Below, one piece after another: positions 46,934-56,721 of a stretch of DNA of 64,000 bases. Under the pieces are notes generated by a model that was not told the DNA's origin, ran no database searches, and saw nothing but the letters and a program-made list of their open reading frames with translations. The stretch's first letter is position 1. Each line of letters begins with the position of its first letter. Made by a program: the position numbers and the translations under genes. The DNA is from Sphingorhabdus profundilacus (GTDB lineage Bacteria > Pseudomonadota > Alphaproteobacteria > Sphingomonadales > Sphingomonadaceae): NCBI RefSeq assembly GCF_009769755.1, contig NZ_SDWJ01000001.1, forward strand, positions 1,587,816-1,651,815, given 5' to 3'.

Positions 46934-47800
46934 ATGAGAAGCCTTTTGTTTTCAGGGACTGCGGCGGCCGCGCTCATGCTGACGGCAACGCCTAGCTACG
47001 CTGGCGAATCGAAAGCAGCGGCGGCCTCGACCGTACAGAAAAAAGAAGTCGTCATCGTACAGCATGCAGACGGGGACCGTACCGGCGATTTTCGCGAACC
47101 TGAATTCAGCCCGGAATTACATCCGAACGCACAGATATATAATTGGAACGATGAAGCCGTTTTTGCTGCGCCAGATGGTTCAAATTACAAATATAATGGA
47201 AATTGGGAAGGTAAGTATATCGACCCGCAGGGCGACATATTTGAAGGTGACTGGAGTGGGCGCGTAACACGCCAAAATGGCGCGAGCGGCGCCGGGTTTC
47301 CAAGACCGCCGGTTCATGCGGTGCCATCCCACGACGAACCAGAATATGACATGGATGACGACAATTATGACGTTCCTCCCGGCTATGAAAATTACGAAAA
47401 CTGCTTGAAAAGCAACGGGTTAAAAGGGGCTGCAATCGGCGCACTACTTGGCGGCTTTTTGGGTAATCGCATTGCCGGTCGGGGCAATCGCACCGGTGGT
47501 GCATTGGCAGGGGCGGGCATCGGCGGACTTTTGGGCGTTGCTGCTGAAAAAGCCAGCGACAGATGCAAGGCCTATCGCCCGAGACCTCCGCGCGGTCCGC
47601 TCTATTATCCTCAACACTATCAGGGATGGACAGGTGGATATTATTACTATCCCCAAGCCCCAATTGTTACCGTTACCGTCCAACCCGTGATAACCACCAC
47701 AACGGTCACTGAAGAAATCTATTATGAGACAATCCGCACGCAGCCGCGCAAGAAAATAATACGCAAATGGAAACCGAAGCCGCGCTGCATCTGCCGGTGA
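46934..47800 (+). CDS. Exported glycine-zipper protein with MORN-like motif
   Basis: 288 residues from ATG 46934 (GGGGAG upstream). Signal peptide MRSLLFSGTAAAALMLTATP, cleavage after SYA. Then: an acidic region (about 40-85), a short MORN-like stretch (YNGNWEGKYIDPQGDIFEGD), a Tyr/Asp/Glu-rich part, a 2TM glycine zipper (GAAIGALLGGFLGNRIAGRG and GGALAGAGIGGLLGVAAEK), and a Pro/Tyr-rich and very basic tail ending KKIIRKWKPKPRCICR with cysteines. Outer-membrane or peptidoglycan association is inferred. Glycine-zipper proteins of this type often affect envelope structure; a CtrA site upstream suggests cell-cycle timing. Confidence 0.72.
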   Translation: MRSLLFSGTAAAALMLTATPSYAGESKAAAASTVQKKEVVIVQHADGDRTGDFREPEFSPELHPNAQIYNWNDEAVFAAPDGSNYKYNGNWEGKYIDPQGDIFEGDWSGRVTRQNGASGAGFPRPPVHAVPSHDEPEYDMDDDNYDVPPGYENYENCLKSNGLKGAAIGALLGGFLGNRIAGRGNRTGGALAGAGIGGLLGVAAEKASDRCKAYRPRPPRGPLYYPQHYQGWTGGYYYYPQAPIVTVTVQPVITTTTVTEEIYYETIRTQPRKKIIRKWKPKPRCICR

Positions 47801-47875
47801 GTCAGATAGGGGCGGCCACTGCTTTTTAGCGGCGGTCGCCATTTGTAATCGCAGAAATGGGCCTATGGTCAGGAC

Positions 47876-48634
47876 CTAACCTGTTATTGACTCCAAAGCA
47901 GCCGGTTCGAACCGTTCCCAACCCTCTGGCCCCAGACGTTCCAACGGCGTGTAGCGGATCTTATATTGCATCCGGGCCGCACCTTCGACCCAATAGCCGA
48001 GATATACATAAGGCAGACCCGCCGCCTTGGCGCGCATGATATGGTCGAGGATGATATAATTGCCCAATCCCGGGCGTCCATCCGCATCGGAGTCGTAGAA
48101 ACTGTAAATCATCGACAGGCCGTCGGCCTGCTGATCGGTCAAGCATGCGCCGACCAACTCACCTAAGCGGCCAAAGCGGCCCGGCGTGCGATATTCGATG
48201 ACATTGCTGCGAACCGGTGACTGTTCGACCATATCGGCATAGTCCATATCGTCCATATTGGTCATGCCGCCGACGGGATGGCGCTGACCAAGATAGCGCC
48301 GCAAAAGATCATATTGTTCGGATGTCGACCAAGGACGGCAGGCACTGACTACCAGATCGGAATTGCGACGGATGATACGGCGTTGTGTGGCGTTGGGTTG
48401 AAATTCGCTGGTCAGCACACGCACCGAAACACAAGCCTTGCAGTCAATGCAGCTTGGTCGATAAGCGACATTCTGGCTGCGCCGAAAACCGATGCGGCCA
48501 AGTGCATCGTTCAGTTCATCGGCATGCGGGCCATTGAGTTCGGTAAAAACTTTACGCTCGGTCTTGCCCGGCAAATAGGGGCAAGGACCGGGGTTCGTAA
48601 CAAAAAAGCGTGGAAACCTGACGGGTGCGCTCAT
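47876..48634 (-). CDS. bpt: Aspartate/glutamate leucyltransferase (Bpt; arginyl-tRNA-protein transferase family)
   Basis: 252 residues. The ATE/Bpt pattern is intact: [20 protein letters not shown] at the N-terminus with Cys, [28 protein letters not shown] [16 protein letters not shown], and the C-terminal [24 protein letters not shown]. Transfers Leu from leucyl-tRNA to N-terminal Asp/Glu, feeding the ClpAPS N-end rule pathway. Length matches about 240-250. Convergent with the glycine-zipper gene. Confidence 0.9.
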   Translation of the reverse strand: MSAPVRFPRFFVTNPGPCPYLPGKTERKVFTELNGPHADELNDALGRIGFRRSQNVAYRPSCIDCKACVSVRVLTSEFQPNATQRRIIRRNSDLVVSACRPWSTSEQYDLLRRYLGQRHPVGGMTNMDDMDYADMVEQSPVRSNVIEYRTPGRFGRLGELVGACLTDQQADGLSMIYSFYDSDADGRPGLGNYIILDHIMRAKAAGLPYVYLGYWVEGAARMQYKIRYTPLERLGPEGWERFEPAALESITG

Positions 48635-48740
48635 CGAATAGGGCCCTCAAGACCTAAATTGTTTGTGAATTATTCACCCTATATGCACGGCTGTCAGTAA
48701 TGTGAAAAGAGCGTTTACCATGAAAGTTGTGGACGCAGGT

Positions 48741-49961
48741 TTACTTGTTCAATTCAACCCGTTCCACCAAATATCCTGCTGCGTTCAAACCATCCACTAG
48801 ACCTTGCAGTTGGTCGGCATCGCGTGCTTCGCATTCGATGTCAGTGATCAAGCCCTTGGCGGGAAGTGTTGTAAAAATCCGTTGGTGGTAGATTTCAATG
48901 ATATTGACATTATGTTCGTTGAACAAACGCATCACCTTGTACAGGGCCCCCGGACGATCCTGCAAAGTGAGGCGAAGGCGCGCAAGCCGTCCTGAACGCG
49001 CGAGATCGCGCAACAAGACGTTGGCCAGCAGGCGCGTGTCAATATTGCCCCCGCACAGAACAACGCCGACATTCTTGCCCGCGAAAATTTCCGGATTGGC
49101 CATGACAGCAGCAAGGCCAGCCGCACCCGCCCCTTCGACCACTGTCTTTTCAATTTGTAACAACAAGCTGACGGCGGTTTCCAATTCCGCCTCGCTCACC
49201 AGAACAATGTCGTCGACCAGCCCGCGGATGACTTCGCTCGTAAAACTGCCGGGTATTTTAACCGCAATCCCCTCAGCCAACGTATCGCCTTCGCATGGCA
49301 GTTGCTGGTTTTTCAGCAAGGCATACATCGACGGATACAATTCCGCCTGCACGCCGATCAAGCCGATATCCGGATTTAACGCCCGCGCCGCGGTACCCAT
49401 TCCGGACAACAGTCCGCCACCGCCGATCGGCACCACCAGCGTATCGAGCGAGGGAATGCTTTCGAGCATTTCAAGGGCAACGGTCCCCTGCCCTGCGGCA
49501 ACATTGGGGTCGTCAAAGGGATGCACGAACGTCAGGCCTCTTTCTGCCTCTAGCAAGCGGGCGTGCTTGTATGCGTCGTCGAATGTCTCCCCATGCAGCA
49601 CGACTATACCCCCGACGCTTTCGGTCTGCATGACCTTCACCGTTGGGGTAGGAACCGGCATGACAATCGTCACGGGTATTCCAAGCCGTGTGCCATGATA
49701 GCTTAACCCCTGGGCATGGTTGCCAGCCGAAGCCGCGATGACACCCTTCGACCGTTGCTCGTGCGTCAACAGCAGCAATGCGTTCAGCGCGCCGCGTTCT
49801 TTATAGGCGGCGGTAAACTGGAGATTTTCGAACTTCAGATAAATATTGGCCCCTGTTAGTTTCGAAAGGGTCTGGCTGTGCAGGGTCGGCGTTGCCACAA
49901 TAGAATCGCGGATACGTTCATGCGCGGCACGGATATGATCGAGAGTAAGTAATTCAGACAT
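48741..49961 (-). CDS. ilvA: Threonine ammonia-lyase
   Basis: 406 residues. The PLP lysine is in FTAAYKERGALNALLLL and the glycine loop in SAGNHAQGLSYHG; VVPIGGGGLLSGMGTAARAL is the phosphate-binding glycine loop. A C-terminal ACT domain (about 330-406; RLRLTLQDRPGALYKVMRLF, then NVNIIEIYHQRI) suggests regulation by an amino acid. First step of isoleucine synthesis, or catabolic deamination. Single ACT domain, unlike the two in E. coli IlvA; closer to the catabolic type. Confidence 0.92.
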   Translation of the reverse strand: MSELLTLDHIRAAHERIRDSIVATPTLHSQTLSKLTGANIYLKFENLQFTAAYKERGALNALLLLTHEQRSKGVIAASAGNHAQGLSYHGTRLGIPVTIVMPVPTPTVKVMQTESVGGIVVLHGETFDDAYKHARLLEAERGLTFVHPFDDPNVAAGQGTVALEMLESIPSLDTLVVPIGGGGLLSGMGTAARALNPDIGLIGVQAELYPSMYALLKNQQLPCEGDTLAEGIAVKIPGSFTSEVIRGLVDDIVLVSEAELETAVSLLLQIEKTVVEGAGAAGLAAVMANPEIFAGKNVGVVLCGGNIDTRLLANVLLRDLARSGRLARLRLTLQDRPGALYKVMRLFNEHNVNIIEIYHQRIFTTLPAKGLITDIECEARDADQLQGLVDGLNAAGYLVERVELNK

Positions 49962-50017
49962 AGTGTGCGGCCCTAACGCATCTGGCGTTGTGTGAAAACA
50001 AACATTAAGAGCCAGTC

Positions 50018-50887
50018 ATGACTAGAATTGCTTTCATCGGTTTGGGCGTCATGGGCGGCCCTATTGCGCGACACCTGAAACAGGCGGGCCATGAATTGAC
50101 GGTTTATAACCGTTCACGGGCTAAGGCCGAGGCTTGGGCTGCGGCCCATGGCGGAACAATCGCTACGTCTCCGGCCGAAGCCGCGCGCCAATCCGAAGTT
50201 GTTATTTCCTGCGTCGGGACAGACGATGATCTTGCAGGCGTCACATTGGGCCGTGACGGAGCCTTTTCGGCGATGGCAAAAGGTGGTTTGTATATTGATC
50301 ACACCACGGTGTCGGCACGCATCGCACGACAATTGGGTGTAGAGGCGAAATCGCGCGGGCTTCTGGTCGTTGACGCGCCACTGACCGGCGGACAAATCGG
50401 CGCTGAAAACGGGACATTATCGATCATGTGCGGCGGCAGCGAAGCCGCAATGGACGCCGCCCGTTCCATCATGGAACCCTATTCGAAACGCATCGTTCAT
50501 GTGGGTGGACCGGGAACCGGGCAGACGGCAAAAATGTGCAACCAGATCGCCTTTGCAGGGGTCATCCAATCGCTTTCCGAAGCATTGCGTTTTGCCCAAT
50601 CGGCGGAACTTGATGTTAACAAGGTCTATGAGGCAATATCGGGCGGCGCGGCGCAAAGTTGGCAAATGGACAATCGGTGGGCCACGATGGCGGAAGACAA
50701 ATTCGACTTCGGCTTTGCCGTGGACTGGATGCGTAAAGACCTGGGGTTAGCGTTTGAAGAAGCGCGCGCCTTGGGCGCGACGTTGCCGATTACCGCGCTG
50801 ATCGATCAATTCTATGCCGATGTCCAGCAAATGGGCGGCGGCCGTCTAGATACCAGCGCCATTGTCAAAAGGTTACCCAAGGGATGA
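50018..50887 (+). CDS. 3-hydroxyisobutyrate dehydrogenase-family NAD(P) oxidoreductase
   Basis: 289 residues of the beta-hydroxyacid dehydrogenase family: IAFIGLGVMGGPIARHLKQA at the N-terminus, VDAPLTGGQIGAENGTLSIM (substrate loop) and GPGTGQTAKMCNQIAFAG with the catalytic Lys. Length typical. Substrate could be 3-hydroxyisobutyrate, tartronate semialdehyde or similar. It is coupled to the amidohydrolase gene (ATGA overlap at 50884-50887). Divergent from ilvA over 57 bases. Confidence 0.88.
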   Translation: MTRIAFIGLGVMGGPIARHLKQAGHELTVYNRSRAKAEAWAAAHGGTIATSPAEAARQSEVVISCVGTDDDLAGVTLGRDGAFSAMAKGGLYIDHTTVSARIARQLGVEAKSRGLLVVDAPLTGGQIGAENGTLSIMCGGSEAAMDAARSIMEPYSKRIVHVGGPGTGQTAKMCNQIAFAGVIQSLSEALRFAQSAELDVNKVYEAISGGAAQSWQMDNRWATMAEDKFDFGFAVDWMRKDLGLAFEEARALGATLPITALIDQFYADVQQMGGGRLDTSAIVKRLPKG

Positions 50888-52671
50888 TCAACGAAAACTC
50901 CAAAAACCGTTCGTGTCGAGCGAAGACGAGACACCGTGCAACACTGATGGGCCTCTCGTCGTCGCTCGAGGCGAACGGGCGGAGAGCTGTTAGTGGAATT
51001 CTCGCACTCGCCCTATTCACCATTGCCACCCCCGCCTTTGCCGACGGCCTGGTCGAAAATGTCAACGGCATCACGCTGGACGCCGATGGCAAAGTGATCC
51101 GCTTCAACGCCATCCTTATCGGCAAAGACGGCAAAGTTACCGAGCTTTTATCCAAAAAAGACAAGCTGCCGCCGCAACTGGATTTTCGTCATGACGGCAA
51201 AGGCGCCACGATGTTGCCGGGGCTGATCGACGCGCATGGCCATGTCATGCCACTGGGTTTCCAGTTACTCACGCTCGATCTGTCCGCCACCAACAGTTTG
51301 GCCGAGGCGCAAGCCGCGATCCGCGACTATGCCGCGAAGAATCCGGAACGACTGTGGATTATCGGGAGCGGATGGAATCAGGAAAAATGGGGTCTCGGTC
51401 GTTTCCCGACTGCCGCAGACCTCGATACCGCAGTCGCTGACCGGCCGGTCTGGCTCACGCGCGTTGACGGACATGCAGGATGGGCAAACAGCCGCGCAAT
51501 GGAAATTGCCGGTGTGACCGCGGCGAGCAAATCACCTCCCGGCGGGCGTATCGAGCTTTCGGGCGGCAAGCCCAATGGCATCTTTGTCGATGCCGCGTTC
51601 AAACTCGTCGATAAATTTGTCCCCGCGCCCAAACCAGCCGAACGCGATGTTGCATTGGGCGAAGCTCAGAAGAAACTGCTCTCGCAAGGCATCACCGCCA
51701 TTGCCGACATGGGGACAACGATGGACGCTTGGCAAAGCTATCGCCGCGCGGGCGACGGCGGCTGGTTGTCGATACGGATTTTCGGTTATGCAGGCGGCAT
51801 CGATGCTATGGTCGCCATCGCAGGACCGCGCCCGACGCCATGGCTCTATGATGACAAGCTCCGTCTCGGCGGGGTGAAGCTGTTTCTCGATGGCGCGCTG
51901 GGCAGCCGGGGCGCCTGGCTCAAAAAGCCATACACTGACGCCCCGGGACAGACTGGCCTGCAAATTCTGGCCCCCGCTGAAATCCGAAACCTGATGGTTC
52001 GCGCATCGATGGACGGTTTTCAGACCGCCGTGCACGCCATCGGTGACGCCGCCAACGGGGAAGTCATCGGCGCGATCGAGGAACTCGCCGAAACCTATAA
52101 GGGCGACCAACGCTGGCGCATCGAGCATGTGCAGATCGTCGACCCGGTCGACCTGCAAAGGCTCGGTAAGCATGGCATTATTTCATCGATGCAGCCTGTC
52201 CACCAAACATCCGACCGGACAATGGCAGAGGCAAGGCTCGGACAGGAGCGACTGGCTGGCGCTTACGCATGGCAATCCATCGCCAAGGCCGGCGGCAAAC
52301 TCGCATTCGGATCGGACGTTCCGATTGAGTCCGCCGATCCATTTGCCGGTCTTGCCGCTGCAATCACGCGCGAAGATGCCAATGGCCAACCCTTTGGCGG
52401 ATGGCGGCCCGAAGAACGCGTTACACGCGAACAGGCGCTTGCCGGCTTTACAACAGGGGCTGCTTATGCCTCATTTGCCGAGGGGAAAGTAGGTTCCTTG
52501 ACCCCCGGGCACCATGCCGATTTCATATTGATTGATGTCGACCCGCTACTTGCAAGCCCGGCTGAACTGCGTAAAGCAGTGGTCAAGGAAACATGGGTTG
52601 GCGGACGACCTGCGTATCAAAATGCAACGGTCACCCCCGCTGACAACCAAAAAGATGGAGAAACACGATAA
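50884..52671 (+). CDS. Exported YtcJ-type amidohydrolase with repeat-derived N-terminus
   Basis: 595 residues. Metal-dependent hydrolase motifs: IDAHGHVMPLG (HxH), TAVHAIGDAANGE (His), IEHVQIVDP (His) and FGSDVPIES (Asp); the middle has the YtcJ-like insert. A signal peptide h-region GILALALFTIATPAFA sits at about residues 38-53, far from the ATG at 50884, because a 72-base palindromic element (50907-50978) is in frame between. Without those 24 codons the signal peptide would have normal length. A start at ATG 50947 is also possible (a 32-residue signal) but it has no good ribosome-binding site. Coupled to both neighbours (ATGA and TAATG). Confidence 0.85.
   Translation: MINENSKNRSCRAKTRHRATLMGLSSSLEANGRRAVSGILALALFTIATPAFADGLVENVNGITLDADGKVIRFNAILIGKDGKVTELLSKKDKLPPQLDFRHDGKGATMLPGLIDAHGHVMPLGFQLLTLDLSATNSLAEAQAAIRDYAAKNPERLWIIGSGWNQEKWGLGRFPTAADLDTAVADRPVWLTRVDGHAGWANSRAMEIAGVTAASKSPPGGRIELSGGKPNGIFVDAAFKLVDKFVPAPKPAERDVALGEAQKKLLSQGITAIADMGTTMDAWQSYRRAGDGGWLSIRIFGYAGGIDAMVAIAGPRPTPWLYDDKLRLGGVKLFLDGALGSRGAWLKKPYTDAPGQTGLQILAPAEIRNLMVRASMDGFQTAVHAIGDAANGEVIGAIEELAETYKGDQRWRIEHVQIVDPVDLQRLGKHGIISSMQPVHQTSDRTMAEARLGQERLAGAYAWQSIAKAGGKLAFGSDVPIESADPFAGLAAAITREDANGQPFGGWRPEERVTREQALAGFTTGAAYASFAEGKVGSLTPGHHADFILIDVDPLLASPAELRKAVVKETWVGGRPAYQNATVTPADNQKDGETR
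50907..50978. repeat. Palindromic element family B, two-armed, in the amidohydrolase reading frame
   Basis: Arms 50907-50935 and 50950-50978 (29 bases each) are inverted relative to each other, differing at five positions. Two of the differences are compensated within the arm: TG...CA in the left is CC...GG in the right, preserving the arm's own stem. The element is 72 bases long, a multiple of three, and codes for RSCRAK...NGRR-type residues without a stop. Confidence 0.85.
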
Positions 52672-53690
52672 TGGCACGCGCATGGACATTGGCTAGCCGT
52701 CCGGCAGGACTTCCCAACGACAGCAACTTTGCAATGATCGAAACACCAGACGCCCCCTTGGGTGATGGTGAATTTCAGGTCAAAAATAGCTGGCTTTCGG
52801 TTGACCCCTATATGCGTGGCCGCATGAACGACGCGAAAAGCTATGCCGATCCCTTTGCGCTTGGCGCGCCTATGACAGGCGGCGCAGTCGGTACGGTCAC
52901 TGCCAGCAACAACGCAGATTTTCCGGTCGGCGCAAAAGTGCTACACATGGGCGGCTGGCGCGACAGCGTCATATTGGGCGGCGGCACTACACCGCCTGCT
53001 GGAATGCCACCTGTAAAGCTGCCTGATCTGGGCGTACCTGACCAACATTGGCTCAGCATCATGGGAATGCCGGGCGGAACCGCATGGTTCGGATTGCTCA
53101 AGGTTGCCCAAGCCAAGCCCGGCGAAGTTATTTTCGTATCCGCTGCGGCAGGGGCGGTCGGCTCGACCGTAACGCAAGTTGCCAAAGCCAAGGGTATGAA
53201 AGTTATCGGGTCAGCAGGTGGCGCGGACAAATGCGCCTGGGTGAAGGAACTCGGTGCCGATGCCGTTATCGATTACAAGGCAGGCAAGGTATTGCCGCAA
53301 TTGATGGCTGCGCTGAAGGATATGGGTGAAACCGGCATTGACGTATATTTCGACAATGTGGGCGGCGAACATTTCGACGCGGCGCTGGCCACTTCGAAAG
53401 AATGGGCGCGTTTTGCCATTTGCGGCATGATTGACGTCTATAACGACTTTAAAGCACAGCCTATGCAATATCTGCCAATGATCATCGGCAAGCGTATCAC
53501 GATAAAAGGCTTCCTCTATCCGGATTTCTACGCACAGGTTCCCGAATTCAACGCAGATATGGCTGCGCTCATTACATCGGGCGCGGTCAAAGGGCGCGAA
53601 ACGGTGAAGGAAGGCCTTGAAAAAACGCCCGAAGCTTTCCTCGGCCTTTTCAGCGGTGAGAACACAGGGAAGATGTTGGTTAAACTGTGA
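52671..53690 (+). CDS. MDR-family NADP-dependent oxidoreductase (CurA/alkenal reductase-like)
   Basis: 339 residues. N-terminal LASRPAGLPNDSNFAMIETP, NSWLSVDPYMRGRMNDAKSY and nucleotide site FVSAAAGAVGSTVTQVAKAK G are typical of the zinc-independent prostaglandin/curcumin reductase branch; ends FSGENTGKMLVKL. Reduces enone C=C bonds with NADPH. Its ATG overlaps the amidohydrolase stop (TAATG), so the three genes 50018-53690 form one translational unit. Confidence 0.9.
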   Translation: MARAWTLASRPAGLPNDSNFAMIETPDAPLGDGEFQVKNSWLSVDPYMRGRMNDAKSYADPFALGAPMTGGAVGTVTASNNADFPVGAKVLHMGGWRDSVILGGGTTPPAGMPPVKLPDLGVPDQHWLSIMGMPGGTAWFGLLKVAQAKPGEVIFVSAAAGAVGSTVTQVAKAKGMKVIGSAGGADKCAWVKELGADAVIDYKAGKVLPQLMAALKDMGETGIDVYFDNVGGEHFDAALATSKEWARFAICGMIDVYNDFKAQPMQYLPMIIGKRITIKGFLYPDFYAQVPEFNADMAALITSGAVKGRETVKEGLEKTPEAFLGLFSGENTGKMLVKL

Positions 53691-53839
53691 GCGATATACG
53701 GGCGGGCGGCTCCAAGGCCGCCCTATGTGGCAATTATGCCGCAGTTCTTCGAATTGTCACACACAGTGGTTGCAATCAGGTGACCTGCTACCCCATTTGA
53801 TTTAGCAATAGCGCAAACAAGCTAAACAAGCGGGAGAGT

Positions 53840-56629
53840 ATGATGTCGAAAACCTTCACTGTAGCCAGAACTGTACTTGCAATTTCAGCAGCCGTGGGCG
53901 CATTGGCCATTCCTGCCGTTGCGTTTGCACAGGATGCAGAAACCGCAGACACATCCGAAGATGAAATCGTCGTAACCGCGCAAGGCCGGACGCAATTGCT
54001 GTCGGACGTTCCGGTCGCAATATCCGCAGTCAACGCGGAAACCCTGCAAAACAGCGGCGCGAATGACATTCGCCAGCTCAATCAGGTTGCGCCGTCATTG
54101 CTGGTTTCCTCGACGGGGACAGAAGCGAACGGTTCGGCCCGTATTCGCGGCATTGGCACCGTGGGCGACAACCCCGGCCTCGAGAGTTCGGTTCCCGTTT
54201 TCATCGACGGTGTATACCGGTCGCGTTCGGGTATCGGCCTGAATGAACTCGGCGAAATTGACCGGGTCGAAGTACAACGTGGTCCACAGGGCACGTTGGG
54301 CGGACGCAACTCTTCGGCTGGTCTGATCAGCATCTATTCGAAAAAACCAAGTTTCACATTTGGCGGCAGCGGCGAGCTGACCTACGGCAATTTCGATTTC
54401 ATGCGCGCAGCGACGAGCTTCACCGGACCGATCACTGAACAACTCGCCTTTCGGGTCGACGGTGTTTATGTAAAGCGTGACGGTTTCTACACGGACGACC
54501 AGAATGGGCGCGACGTCAACAACCGCGACCGGTATTTTTTGCGTGGACAGTTGTTGTTTGAACCCTCTGATGCGCTGTCGGTCCGTGTGATTGCAGACTA
54601 TACCTATCGTAAAGAAGAATGCTGCGCGGCGACATATGTCGATGGCACGGTCAATCCGTTCATCGGCAATTTGAACAATCCCGCCACGCCGTTCCTCCAA
54701 CCGGGCGCGACACCAGCGCGGACCAACGACAATGGCAACAACATCATCAACGTGTTGCGCGATCTTGGCCAGCCACTTGCTGCCTTCAGCCAAGGCTATG
54801 GCCGCAATATTTCGGTCAGCGCCAATCGCGTGTTCACCGGCGAAACCAAAGATTACGGCCTGTCAGGCCAGATCGATTATGATTTCGGCGGCGCAACCCT
54901 GACGTCGATTACGGCATATCGCCAATATCGTTCGGGTCAGGCATCCGATACCGATTATAGCGAAGTCGACATTTTATATCGCGCACCCAGCGACGATGCC
55001 TATCGCCAGTTCCATACCTTCACACAGGAATTGCGCTTGCAAGGCGAAGCTTTTGGCGGAAAACTTGATTGGCTGGTTGGCGGGTTCTACGCCAATGAAA
55101 AATTGACGGTCCGTGACAATCTTCGCTTTGGCAATCAATATGGCCGCTTTGCAACTTGCCGCATCATTTCAGGCGGTGGCCTTTCGGGCCTGTATTCGCC
55201 AACCAATCCGTCTTGCGTATTGCCCGGCGTAGGCCCTGCCACATTGGCGGGTGCAACCGGCGCTTCAGGTGCGGACATTGTTGCAGCCTTTACCCGGCTT
55301 GATAGCCTGAATGACCGCGGCACAACGAATGACCGTTATTTCCAGAACGGTACCAACTGGGCCTTGTTCACGCATAATATCGTCCATATTACAGATACAC
55401 TCGATCTCACATTAGGCCTGCGTTACACCAGCGATAAGAAGCGGTTCAACGCGACTTTTGGGAATGACAACAATGTGTGTACTGCGGTGCAGGGCCTTGT
55501 TCTCGACGACTTGACGACAACAACCGCTGGATCTGCATCGCAAATTGGAACGGCGCGTGCATTGGCTGGTGCCCTTATCGGCCTTAGCTGCCAAGGTAAT
55601 TCAACCGCTGAACTCAACGGTGTCTCCATTAAGGACCGCCGCAGTGAAGACGAATTCACCGGCACAGCAATCCTGTCATGGAAGCCAATCGATGACCTTT
55701 TGCTTTATACCAGCTTTGCCCGTGGATATAAGGCAGGGGGTTTCAACCTTGACCGTTCGGCCCTCAAATCCCCCATTTTACCATTCGCGGCAGTGGGCGG
55801 CGCACAGGCGTTGGTCGGCAATCTGCAATTTGACCCCGAATTGGTCGATAGCTATGAATTGGGCGCGAAATACTCAACCGGCCCCTTCAGCCTGAGCGTT
55901 TCTGCGTTCCGTTCGGATTTCTCGAACTTCCAGCTGAACACGTTCAACGGCACTGTCTTCCTCGTTCAAACTGTTAATGGCTGTAGCAATCTGGTCGGCG
56001 GTCCCGCTGCGGATACCGATCTGAGCGCTGCCACCGGAACCTGTGCCACGGGCGACGTGACTTATGGTGTCCGTACCCAGGGGGTCGAATTGGAAGCGTC
56101 GTTGGTTCCAGCGCGCAATTTCCGTATCGCCGCCGGTCTGACTTATGCCAGCACCAAATATGAAGACGACTTGGTGGGAACAAAACGGGGCACAGCACTG
56201 GACCCCGCCCTTCGCAAACTGCCCGGTGACAATCTGTCCAACGCACCAGAACTTGTTGCAACGTCAAGCATTACCTGGACACCCGAAATTGGCAGCAGCG
56301 GTTTGACCGGCCTGTTCTATATCGATGGGCGTATGACCAGCGATTACAACACCGGTTCTGACCTGTTCCCGCAAAAGGAACAGGATGGCTTTGCCGTATT
56401 CAACGCCCGTATCGGCCTGCGCGGCCCAGACGAGTCTTGGGGTATCGAATTGTGGGGCCAGAATATCTTCAATCAGGATTATGCCCAGGTCGCCTTCAAT
56501 ACGCCGTTTCAGGCAGGCACGACTGCAACACCGTTTCTTGACCCCCAATTCCCCGGCGGACGCCAGATATTCTCGCACTTCCTCGCTGAACCAAGGACCT
56601 ATGGCATCACGCTGCGCGGCAAGTTCTAA
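53840..56629 (+). CDS. TonB-dependent receptor 2
   Basis: 929 residues. Signal peptide through IPAVAFAQDAE (about residue 33), TonB box DEIVVTAQGRTQLLSDVPVA, plug IRGIGTVGDNPGLESSVPVF IDGVYRSR and VEVQRGPQGTLGGRNSSAGL, barrel ending TYGITLRGKF with aromatic Phe. A different subfamily from receptor 1 (the plug is of the type common in sphingomonads with substrate-specific operons). It is 150 bases downstream of the three-gene catabolic unit and on the same strand, so it may supply its substrate; this is by proximity only. Confidence 0.92.
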   Translation: MMSKTFTVARTVLAISAAVGALAIPAVAFAQDAETADTSEDEIVVTAQGRTQLLSDVPVAISAVNAETLQNSGANDIRQLNQVAPSLLVSSTGTEANGSARIRGIGTVGDNPGLESSVPVFIDGVYRSRSGIGLNELGEIDRVEVQRGPQGTLGGRNSSAGLISIYSKKPSFTFGGSGELTYGNFDFMRAATSFTGPITEQLAFRVDGVYVKRDGFYTDDQNGRDVNNRDRYFLRGQLLFEPSDALSVRVIADYTYRKEECCAATYVDGTVNPFIGNLNNPATPFLQPGATPARTNDNGNNIINVLRDLGQPLAAFSQGYGRNISVSANRVFTGETKDYGLSGQIDYDFGGATLTSITAYRQYRSGQASDTDYSEVDILYRAPSDDAYRQFHTFTQELRLQGEAFGGKLDWLVGGFYANEKLTVRDNLRFGNQYGRFATCRIISGGGLSGLYSPTNPSCVLPGVGPATLAGATGASGADIVAAFTRLDSLNDRGTTNDRYFQNGTNWALFTHNIVHITDTLDLTLGLRYTSDKKRFNATFGNDNNVCTAVQGLVLDDLTTTTAGSASQIGTARALAGALIGLSCQGNSTAELNGVSIKDRRSEDEFTGTAILSWKPIDDLLLYTSFARGYKAGGFNLDRSALKSPILPFAAVGGAQALVGNLQFDPELVDSYELGAKYSTGPFSLSVSAFRSDFSNFQLNTFNGTVFLVQTVNGCSNLVGGPAADTDLSAATGTCATGDVTYGVRTQGVELEASLVPARNFRIAAGLTYASTKYEDDLVGTKRGTALDPALRKLPGDNLSNAPELVATSSITWTPEIGSSGLTGLFYIDGRMTSDYNTGSDLFPQKEQDGFAVFNARIGLRGPDESWGIELWGQNIFNQDYAQVAFNTPFQAGTTATPFLDPQFPGGRQIFSHFLAEPRTYGITLRGKF

Positions 56630-56649
56630 CACTCCCTTTTGGGAATCAA

Positions 56650-56680
56650 AAAAGGCCCGCAGCGATGCGGGCCTTTTGTT
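56650..56680 (+). terminator. Rho-independent terminator of TonB receptor 2
   Basis: Stem AAAAGGCCCGC (56650-56660) with GCGGGCCTTTT (56667-56677), loop AGCGAT, 21 bases after the receptor stop. A-run and T-run are symmetrical, so it can work on both strands. Confidence 0.88.
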
Positions 56681-56721
56681 TTGCGCGGAGCCGGGGGGTG
56701 TGACTTTCGTGACGGCGCCAT

